A DNA stretch of 64,000 nt. Origin: Burkholderia aenigmatica. Its GTDB lineage: Bacteria; Pseudomonadota; Gammaproteobacteria; Burkholderiales; Burkholderiaceae. The stretch is from the NCBI RefSeq assembly GCF_902499175.1, contig NZ_CABVQC010000002.1, forward strand, positions 186,001 through 250,000, written 5' to 3'. The notes beneath the pieces were generated by a model that worked only from the letters and a program-made list of their open reading frames with translations, did not search any database and was not told where the DNA came from. This document shows, one piece after another, positions 57,390 to 64,000 of this stretch; position 1 is the first letter of the stretch; every line of letters starts with the position of its first letter. Position numbers and translations under genes: made by a program.

Positions 57390-58787
57390 TCAGTCGCGCT
57401 CGAACAGCGCGATCGATTCGACGTGCGACGTATTCGGGAACATGTTCACGACACCGGCACCCTTCAGGCGGTAGCCGGCCTCGTGCACGAGCAGGCCCGC
57501 GTCGCGCGCCAGCGTCGACGGGTTGCACGACACATAGACGATCCGCTTCGGCAGCGGGCCCTCACCGCTCTGCGCGATCTCGGCTAGCGCCTTCGACACC
57601 GCGAGCGCGCCTTCGCGCGGCGGGTCGATCAGGAACTTGTCGAATGCGCCGAGCGCACGCATGTCGTCGCCCGTCACTTCGAACAGGTTCCGGCACGCGA
57701 ACGTCGTGTGGCCGTCGACACCGTTCTCGCGCGCATTCGCCAGCGCGCGCGTCGTCAGCGTGTCGCTGCCCTCGATGCCCATCACTTCGCGCGACAGCCG
57801 CGCGAGCGGCAGCGTGAAGTTGCCGATCCCGCAGAACAGGTCGAGCACGCGGTCGTCGCGCGACGGCGCGAGCAGGCGCAGCGCACGGCCCACCAGCACG
57901 CGGTTGATCTGATGGTTGACCTGCGTGAAGTCGGTCGGCTTGAACGGCATGCGGATACCGAATTCCGGCAGCGTGTAGTCGAGCGACACGTCGAGCGGAT
58001 AGAACGGCGCCACCGTATCGGGGCCCTTCGGCTGCAGCCAGAACTGCACCTTGTGCTCGTCCGCGAACGCGCGCAACAACGCCTCGTCGTCCGCGTTGAT
58101 CGGCTCCAGCACACGCAGCACGAGCGCGGTGACTTCCGAGCCGACCGCGAGCTCGATCTGCGGCATCCGATCGCGGATCGACAGCCCTTCGACGAGCCGG
58201 CGCAGCGGCACGAGCATCGCCGACACATGCGGCGGCAGCACTTCGCAGCTCGTCATATCGGCAACGTAGCTGCTCTTCTTCTCGTGGAATCCGACCAGCA
58301 CGCCGCCCTTCTTCGCGACGTTGCGCACGGTCAGGCGTGCACGGTAGCGATAGCCCCACGACGGGCCGTGGATCGGCGCGAACATCGTTTCCGCGCGCAG
58401 CTTTGCCAGGTGCCACAGGTTGTCTTCGAGCACGCGCTGCTTGACCGCTACCTGCGCGCGCATGTCGAGATGCTGCATCGAACAGCCGCCGCAGGTGCCG
58501 AAGAACGTGCACTTCGGCTGCGTGCGCATCACGCTCGGGCGCAGAATGTCGACAACCGTCGCCTGCTCGTAGCTCGGCTTGCGGCGGAAGCTCGAATAGG
58601 TCACGCGCTCGCCCGGCAGCGCCCCCTCGACGAAGATGACCTTGCCCGGCTCGCCGTCCTCGGTGATCGTGCGGCCGACACCGCGCGCTTCCATGTCGAG
58701 CGATTCGATCTCGAGAACCGGGGCGGGCCCGGGCGCGACGGGCGCATTTCTTGATTTGCGCGCAGAAGTGGGGACGGCTTCGGACAC
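57390..58787 (-). CDS. rlmD: 23S rRNA (uracil-1939-C5)-methyltransferase RlmD
   Basis: The product has 465 residues. The N-terminal TRAM domain is followed by iron-sulfur cysteines ([10 protein letters not shown]), the SAM site [13 protein letters not shown] and the catalytic Cys in [13 protein letters not shown] 58787 has AGGAAA upstream and starts the usual protein length; the frame continues upstream through unrelated sequence. Confidence 0.93.
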   Translation of the reverse strand: MSEAVPTSARKSRNAPVAPGPAPVLEIESLDMEARGVGRTITEDGEPGKVIFVEGALPGERVTYSSFRRKPSYEQATVVDILRPSVMRTQPKCTFFGTCGGCSMQHLDMRAQVAVKQRVLEDNLWHLAKLRAETMFAPIHGPSWGYRYRARLTVRNVAKKGGVLVGFHEKKSSYVADMTSCEVLPPHVSAMLVPLRRLVEGLSIRDRMPQIELAVGSEVTALVLRVLEPINADDEALLRAFADEHKVQFWLQPKGPDTVAPFYPLDVSLDYTLPEFGIRMPFKPTDFTQVNHQINRVLVGRALRLLAPSRDDRVLDLFCGIGNFTLPLARLSREVMGIEGSDTLTTRALANARENGVDGHTTFACRNLFEVTGDDMRALGAFDKFLIDPPREGALAVSKALAEIAQSGEGPLPKRIVYVSCNPSTLARDAGLLVHEAGYRLKGAGVVNMFPNTSHVESIALFERD

Positions 58788-59006
58788 CAGCTTTTCCTGA
58801 CAAACGTTGAAGAAGGCGAGATTGTAGACGACGAAGGCCTGCATCGCCCGCTTTGCATGACGCAAGCGTCGATACTTAAGCATAGACGCCCCGGCATTGC
58901 GCGGGAGCGGCCACACAGGCGGCCCGGGAGCACCCGCGGCCGGGGCGACCGCGGAGCCGGTCAGGACCCGTCCTCGCCCGCAATCCGCCCGACAGGAGAT
59001 TCGACC

Positions 59007-59861
59007 ATGCGACTGATCGACTGGAACATCCAATGGGGTCGGGACGCGGACGGCGTCGTCGATCTTTCGCGGACCGTCGCGGCAATCCACGAGCTCGGCG
59101 ACTTCGACGTGCTATGCCTGCAGGAAGTCACGCGCGGCTTCGGCGCACTGCCCGGCCGGCCCGGCAACGACCAGTTCGCCGAACTCGCAGCGCTGCTGCC
59201 CGGCCATACGATCGTCGAAGCGATCGGCGCCGACCTGCCGCCCATCGAAGCCGGTGCACCGCGGCGCCAGTTCGGCAACGCGATCGCGACCCGGCTCCCG
59301 GTCGGGCGCGTGCTCCGCCGGTTGCTGCCGTGGCCGGCCGACGCCGGCGCGCCGTCGATGCCGCGCGTCGCGCTCGACGTCGAGCTGCAGGCGCCCTTCG
59401 GGCCGCTGCGGGTGATCACCACGCATCTGGAATATTATTCGGCGCGCCAGCGGCTCGCTCAGGTCGATGCACTGCGCGACCGGCATCGCGAGGCCTGCGC
59501 GCACGCGGCACGACCGGCGCCCGCCGAAACCGCCGAGGGGCCATTCAGCGCGACCGGCCAGCCGTGCGATGCGATCGTCTGCGGCGATTTCAACAGCGCA
59601 TTCGGCAGCGATGCCTATTGCCGATTCCTGGAGCCGATCGCAGACGCCCCGCGTTTCGTCGACGCATGGGTCGCTCGGCACCCCGGCCGCACGCCACCGC
59701 CGACGGCGGGCGTCTACGATACGGTGCAATGGTCGGAGGGGCCGCTCGCGTGCGACTTCGTGTTCGTGACCGATACGCTACTGCCGCGCGTCACGCGCTG
59801 CGAGATCGACGGCGATGTGCGCGTGTCGGATCACCAGCCGGTGCTGCTCGAACTCGATTGA
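59007..59861 (+). CDS. Endonuclease/exonuclease/phosphatase (EEP) family protein
   Basis: This 284-residue enzyme has the EEP fold. The metal and catalytic residues fall in DWNIQWG, CLQEV, GDFNSAF and [10 protein letters not shown]. Substrates of the family range from DNA to phosphodiesters and lipids; no specificity can be named. ACAGGAG precedes ATG 59007. It is divergent from rlmD and convergent with the exonuclease gene. Confidence 0.88.
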   Translation: MRLIDWNIQWGRDADGVVDLSRTVAAIHELGDFDVLCLQEVTRGFGALPGRPGNDQFAELAALLPGHTIVEAIGADLPPIEAGAPRRQFGNAIATRLPVGRVLRRLLPWPADAGAPSMPRVALDVELQAPFGPLRVITTHLEYYSARQRLAQVDALRDRHREACAHAARPAPAETAEGPFSATGQPCDAIVCGDFNSAFGSDAYCRFLEPIADAPRFVDAWVARHPGRTPPPTAGVYDTVQWSEGPLACDFVFVTDTLLPRVTRCEIDGDVRVSDHQPVLLELD

Positions 59862-59894
59862 TCGCGACGCCGGCCGCGGCGCGCCCCGCCCGCG

Positions 59895-60671
59895 CTACGC
59901 GTCGAAGCCGGCCAGGTATTCGGCCCAGTGCGACGCAGGCTCCTGTGCAAGCGAGTTCTTCACGAGCAGGATTTCATCCGCGTATTCGCTCGGCGTGAGA
60001 CCGCCGCGCATCAACTGGAACCGGCAATACAGCAGGTAGGTATTGACGACATCGGTTTCGCAATAGTTGCGGATTTCCTCGATCTGCCCGTTCTGGAACG
60101 CCGGCCACACCTGGCTGCCGTCCATCCCGAGCTTGCCCGGAAAGCCGCACATCTTCGCGAGCGCGTCGAGCGGCGCGTTTGCACGCGCCTGGTACATCGC
60201 AAGCACATCCATCAGGTCGGTATGCCGCGAGTGGTAGCGCGAGATGTAGTTGTTCCACTTGAATTCGCGATCGTCTTCGCCGAGATCCCAGTAGCGGGAC
60301 GCGGGGATGCCGTGCACGAGCGCACGGTAATGGAGCACCGGCAGATCGAAGCCGCCGCCGTTCCACGACACGAGCTGCGGCGTGTATTTCTCGATCACGC
60401 GGTAGAACGACTGGATCAGCGTCGCCTCGTTGTCCTGCATCGTGCCGAGCGAGCGCACGCGAAAACCGTTGTTGTCGCGGAACACGCACGAGATCGCTGC
60501 GATACGCTGCAGGTGGTGCGGCAGGAAATCGCTACCGGTCTTCTCGCGACGGGCGGCGAACGCATGTTCGGCCACCGCGGCATCGTCGAGCGTCGCAGGC
60601 AGGTCTTCCAGACGGCGAATGCCGTCGACATCGGGAATCGTCTCGATGTCAAAAACAAGAATCGGAGTCAT
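59895..60671 (-). CDS. Predicted 3'-5' exonuclease, PolB-like domain
   Basis: The product has 258 residues of the DnaQ/RNase H-like exonuclease fold. Asp8 and Glu10 in FDIETIPD, a further Asp near GGGFDLPVLHYR, and the C-terminal YCETDVVNTYLLY supply the acidic residues. It starts 3 nt after the rpoS stop, so it may be co-transcribed with rpoS. Confidence 0.88.
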   Translation of the reverse strand: MTPILVFDIETIPDVDGIRRLEDLPATLDDAAVAEHAFAARREKTGSDFLPHHLQRIAAISCVFRDNNGFRVRSLGTMQDNEATLIQSFYRVIEKYTPQLVSWNGGGFDLPVLHYRALVHGIPASRYWDLGEDDREFKWNNYISRYHSRHTDLMDVLAMYQARANAPLDALAKMCGFPGKLGMDGSQVWPAFQNGQIEEIRNYCETDVVNTYLLYCRFQLMRGGLTPSEYADEILLVKNSLAQEPASHWAEYLAGFDA

Positions 60672-60674
60672 CAG

Positions 60675-61763
60675 TTACAGAACGGCGTCCTTGCGCACGC
60701 CGTTGGAGGCAAAAAACCGCTTGAGGCGCACCAGCGCTTCCTGCTGGATCTGGCGCACGCGCTCGCGCGTGAGCCCCATCTCGTCGGCCAACTCCTCGAG
60801 CGTCGCCGGTTCGATGTGGTTCAGGCCGAAGCGGCGCTCGATCACATGGCGATGCTTGTCGGACAGCCGCGACAGCCACGCGCGCGTCAGCGTCTCGAGC
60901 TCGCGGTGTTGCACCTCGGCGTCGGGCGACTGGCTCTGGTCGTCGGGCAGCAGGTCGAGCAGGCTGCTCGCAGGGTCGAGGTCGAGCGGCGCGTCGAGCG
61001 ACGCCGTGTGCTCGTTGAGCGCGAGGATATCGGTGACTTCCTCGGCGGTCTTGCCGGTGAGATAGGCGATGTCGTCGATGCTGGCTTCCCGGCGCTCGGC
61101 CGCTTCGCCCGTCGACATCGAATTCTTTTCGAGGTGGCGCTTCGCGCGCAACACCTGGTTCAGCTCGCGGATCACGTGCACGGGCAGGCGCACCGTGCGG
61201 GCCTGGTTCATGATCGCCCGCTCGATGCTCTGCCGGATCCACCACGTCGCGTAGGTCGAAAAACGAAAGCCGCGCGTCGGGTCGAATTTTTCGATCGCGT
61301 GCATCAGGCCGAGGTTGCCTTCCTCGATCAGGTCGAGCAGCGGCACGCCACGGTTCAGATACCCCTTCGCGATGCTGACGACGAGGCGCAGGTTGCGCTC
61401 GATCATCACCTGCCGCGCCTCGAATTCGCCGGCCTTGGCCAGACGCGAATAGCGCTGCTCCTCCTCGACGGTGAGCAGCGGCTTCACGCTGATGCGGTTC
61501 AGGTAATGCTGGATCGTATCGGCCGTGAGCTCGGCCTGCAGCATCGTGCGGAAATCGTCGACGTCGGGCGCCGCCTCCGAGCGGCCTTCGCGCTCATCGT
61601 CGCCACCGTCCGCGTCGGCGTCGCGTGCCTCGAGGTCACGCTCGTTGTCCGCGACGTCGTCCTCGTCGTCCGTCGAAGCACCAGCTCGCCCCACCGACGC
61701 TTGCGTGGCACGACTGATCTTCTCAGACTCGGCTTGCGGCTCGTGGCGCTTCGATTTCGGCAT
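60675..61763 (-). CDS. rpoS: RNA polymerase sigma factor RpoS
   Basis: This 362-residue sigma-70 family factor has a DEDDV/acidic lead, region 2 (NLRLVVSIAKGYLNRG, FSTYATWWIRQSIERA) and region 4 (GLTRERVRQIQQEALVRLK). The length and the nlpD-rpoS order identify the stationary-phase factor and not RpoD. It starts 11 nt after nlpD; in E. coli the main rpoS promoter lies inside nlpD and probably does here. Confidence 0.95.
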   Translation of the reverse strand: MPKSKRHEPQAESEKISRATQASVGRAGASTDDEDDVADNERDLEARDADADGGDDEREGRSEAAPDVDDFRTMLQAELTADTIQHYLNRISVKPLLTVEEEQRYSRLAKAGEFEARQVMIERNLRLVVSIAKGYLNRGVPLLDLIEEGNLGLMHAIEKFDPTRGFRFSTYATWWIRQSIERAIMNQARTVRLPVHVIRELNQVLRAKRHLEKNSMSTGEAAERREASIDDIAYLTGKTAEEVTDILALNEHTASLDAPLDLDPASSLLDLLPDDQSQSPDAEVQHRELETLTRAWLSRLSDKHRHVIERRFGLNHIEPATLEELADEMGLTRERVRQIQQEALVRLKRFFASNGVRKDAVL

Positions 61764-61774
61764 GGTCGTCTCGG

Positions 61775-62662
61775 TTATTGAGGCGGCAAATACTTCAGCG
61801 GATCGACAGGTTTACCCTGCCGGCGAACCTCGAAATGCAGCATCACGCGGTCGGAATCGCTGTTCCCCATCTCGGCGATCTTCTGCCCCTTCGTTACCGC
61901 GTCCCCCTCTTTTACCATCAAAGCGCGATTGTGTGCATACGCCGTGAGGTAAGTTGCATCGTGCTTGATGATAATGAGGTTGCCGTAGCCGCGCAGGCCA
62001 TTGCCGGAGTAGACGACGCGGCCGTCGGCCGCCGCCTTCACGGTCTCGCCGACCGTACCGCCGATATTGACGCCCTTGTTCTTCGCGTCGTCGAAACCGT
62101 TCAGCACGGGACCGCGCGCGGGCCACGCGAACGTCACGGGGCCGCTCGGCGCGGCGGCCGTATCGCTCGATGCGGCAGCCGCGGCAGGCGGCGGCGCAAC
62201 CGAGGACGACGTGCCGGCGGCCGGCGTTGCCGGGCCGCTGCTGAGCGGCGCGGTCGCAACGGCTGCGCCCGCGATCGGCGCGGCGACCTGCGTGCCCGCA
62301 ACGGCGGCACCGGCCTGCGGCGAAACGCGCAGCAGCTGATCGACTTCAATCTGATTCGGGTTCGCCAGGTTGTTCCATGCGGCGATGTCGCGATAGTTCT
62401 GCCCGTTTTCGAGTGCGATCCGGTACAGCGTGTCGCCCGGCTTCACCCGGTAGTAACCCGGTGGCGCAGGGGGAAGCGGCGCCGCGGGCTGCGCGGTGCC
62501 GGTCGTGCCGAGCGAACCGGAGCGATCGACGACGGGCGCGTTGTCGAGCCGCGTCGCACAGGCGGCCAGTAGCGTGGAGAACGCAGCTACGCAGATCGCG
62601 CGCTGGGCGAGCGTGAGCGGTTCCCTGGAACGGTTGTTTTGCATCGCGCGCAACATACTCAT
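61775..62662 (-). CDS. nlpD: NlpD-like lipoprotein with LysM and M23 domains
   Basis: The product has 295 residues: a lipobox (LLAAC), a LysM repeat (YYRVKPGDTLYRIALENG), an Ala/Pro-rich linker, and an M23 peptidase-like domain at the C-terminus. The M23 part appears to lack the full zinc site, as in NlpD, which activates the amidase AmiC. ATG 62662 was chosen; internal ATGs at 62656 and 62644 are possible. It lies between pcm and rpoS. Confidence 0.9.
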   Translation of the reverse strand: MSMLRAMQNNRSREPLTLAQRAICVAAFSTLLAACATRLDNAPVVDRSGSLGTTGTAQPAAPLPPAPPGYYRVKPGDTLYRIALENGQNYRDIAAWNNLANPNQIEVDQLLRVSPQAGAAVAGTQVAAPIAGAAVATAPLSSGPATPAAGTSSSVAPPPAAAAASSDTAAAPSGPVTFAWPARGPVLNGFDDAKNKGVNIGGTVGETVKAAADGRVVYSGNGLRGYGNLIIIKHDATYLTAYAHNRALMVKEGDAVTKGQKIAEMGNSDSDRVMLHFEVRRQGKPVDPLKYLPPQ

Positions 62663-62667
62663 CGGTT

Positions 62668-63600
62668 TCAAATTACTCCGGATTTTAAAGGGACAAAGAA
62701 AACGCGATCAAGCCGTGACTCTCTCCATTGCGCGTGCGCGACGCGCTCGACGAGCGTGAGCACCTGGTGCTGCCCGCTCTGCGCGCCGACCGGCGCGACG
62801 AGCCGCCCGCCGATCGCGAGCTGCTCGAGCAGCGCCTGCGGCACGTCGAGCCCCGCCGCCGCGATCACGATCGCGTCGAACGGGGCCGCGGACGGCAGGC
62901 CGACACGCCCGTCGCCGTAGTGCAGACGGATGTTCGGCACGCGCAGCGGCCGCAGGTTCAGCTTCGCGCGCTCGTAGAGCGGCTTGATGCGTTCAATCGA
63001 ATACACGTCGCGTGCCACGTGGCTCAGCACGGCGGCCTGGTAGCCGCAGCCCGTGCCGATCTCGAGGACGCGCTCGAGTGTGCGGCCGGCCATCGCGAGC
63101 TCGATCATGCGCGCGACAACCGACGGCTTTGAAATGGTCTGCTGATGGCCGATCGGCAGCGCCGAATCCTCGTAGGCCTGCGTCGCAAGCCCGGGATCCA
63201 CGAACATGTGACGCGGCACTGCCGCCATCGCTTCCAGCACGCGCGCGTCGGTCACGCCGTTCGCGCGCAACCGTTCGACCATCCGTTCGCGCACACGTTC
63301 CGACGTGAGCGCGAACGCGCCGGCCGGCGCGACGCTCGGTGCGGCCGGCTTCGGCATCGCAGGCTTCAGCGCGGTCGGCTTCGGCGCGGTCGCGGGCTTC
63401 GCGGCCGCGGAGCCGGGCAACGCCGTGCGCGCCGCAGCAGGCTTCACCGCAATCGGTTTCAGCGCGGCGGCGGGCTTGTCGGCGGCCTTCGATACCGCGA
63501 CCGCCGCATGGCGTTCGCCGGCCCGGCCTTCCGACTTGCGTGGCGCTCGCTTGAGATCTTCGAGCGCGAGCGGGAACCGCTTCGCGCGCTCGCCGCTCAT
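62668..63600 (-). CDS. pcm: Protein-L-isoaspartate O-methyltransferase
   Basis: This 310-residue enzyme repairs isoaspartyl residues using SAM. The catalytic domain occupies the C-terminal two thirds ([28 protein letters not shown]). The first 100 or so residues are an Ala/Pro/Lys-rich low-complexity extension absent from the roughly 208-residue E. coli protein. ATG 63600 overlaps the surE stop by 4 bp. Confidence 0.92.
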   Translation of the reverse strand: MSGERAKRFPLALEDLKRAPRKSEGRAGERHAAVAVSKAADKPAAALKPIAVKPAAARTALPGSAAAKPATAPKPTALKPAMPKPAAPSVAPAGAFALTSERVRERMVERLRANGVTDARVLEAMAAVPRHMFVDPGLATQAYEDSALPIGHQQTISKPSVVARMIELAMAGRTLERVLEIGTGCGYQAAVLSHVARDVYSIERIKPLYERAKLNLRPLRVPNIRLHYGDGRVGLPSAAPFDAIVIAAAGLDVPQALLEQLAIGGRLVAPVGAQSGQHQVLTLVERVAHAQWRESRLDRVFFVPLKSGVI

Positions 63601-64000
63601 GAAGCCCGCCCTCCGGCGCGCGCCCATTCGCGCGTCGCGGGAAGCATCTGCGTATGCGTGAGGTCCAGCTGCAGCGGCGTGATCGACACGAAACCGTTTG
63701 CGACCGCGTGGAAATCGGTGCCTTCGCTGGCGTCCATCGCTTCGCCCGCCGCGCCGATCCAGTAGATCGGTTCGCCGCGCGGGTCGGTCTGGCGAATCAC
63801 CGGCTGCGACGGATGACGCTTGCCGAGGCGCGTGACCTTCCAGCCTTTCAGTTCGTCGTAAGGTAGGTTCGGAATGTTCACGTTCAGCAGCGGCTGGCCC
63901 GGCAGCGGATGCGCAAGGTAGTGCTCGACGATTTCCGCGGCGACGCGCGCGGCGTCCGCCAGATGAGCCCAGCCCTTGTCGGCCAGCGAGAACGCAATGG
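63597..64000 (-). CDS. surE: 5'-nucleotidase SurE (C-terminal part, cut by window edge)
   Basis: The last 133 codons are present and open to the window edge. The segment [20 protein letters not shown], then [30 protein letters not shown] and [20 protein letters not shown] are characteristic of SurE. The surE-pcm-nlpD-rpoS order is the standard one. The catalytic N-terminal motifs lie outside the window. Confidence 0.93.
   Translation of the reverse strand, partial: IAFSLADKGWAHLADAARVAAEIVEHYLAHPLPGQPLLNVNIPNLPYDELKGWKVTRLGKRHPSQPVIRQTDPRGEPIYWIGAAGEAMDASEGTDFHAVANGFVSITPLQLDLTHTQMLPATREWARAGGRAS

Overview
The window is high-GC proteobacterial chromosome. Gene content and order point to Burkholderia, most likely the Burkholderia cepacia complex, main chromosome: a phaC-phaA-phaB-phaR cluster, the hfq-hflX-hflK-hflC-hisZ-purA run, the rlmN-rodZ-ispG-hisS-yfgM-bamB-der run and surE-pcm-nlpD-rpoS. 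The species call is inferred from gene content and codon use; no rRNA gene is present.

Region 1 (about 142-5257) is a compact 5-kb genomic island at the 3' end of the ABC-F gene ybiT. It is bounded by two 117-bp direct copies of the last 38 codons plus stop of ybiT. The copies differ at only three positions, all synonymous. The island holds an HNH nuclease gene tail-to-tail with a Pin/resolvase-type serine recombinase, a zinc-ribbon DUF4145 protein, and an overlapping ATPase-HNH pair that looks like a Septu (PtuAB) anti-phage system. The pair is visibly AT-richer than the flanks. A cluster of GGGACA repeats lies just inside the right junction. No tyrosine integrase, tRNA or reverse transcriptase is present.

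Region 2 (5141-28302) holds ybiT, an AsmA-like protein, the FetAB metal exporter, several small secreted proteins, an alcohol dehydrogenase with a divergent LysR regulator, serB, metC, a KDG kinase and rimO. It then has an accessory stretch with a nonsense-broken reductase gene, a FAD oxidoreductase and an LprI-like protein, and ends with the PHA polymer cluster. A 34-codon thiolase remnant lies downstream of the KDG kinase.

Region 3 (28303-43359) holds pgeF and rluD back-to-back with bamD, a DinG-type helicase, a YdcH-like protein, a coiled-coil secreted protein, tex, the potassium transporter kup, a phosphoribosyltransferase with purA, hisZ, and a DUF2065 protein.

Region 4 (43396-64000) is dense housekeeping sequence, mostly on the minus strand: hflC-hflK-hflX-hfq, der-bamB-yfgM-hisS-ispG-rodZ-rlmN-ndk, then a BI-1 family membrane protein, rlmD, an EEP-family hydrolase, a 3'-5' exonuclease, and rpoS-nlpD-pcm-surE, with surE cut by the window edge. 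Several clear intrinsic terminators are visible, including one inside the rodZ-ispG gap.
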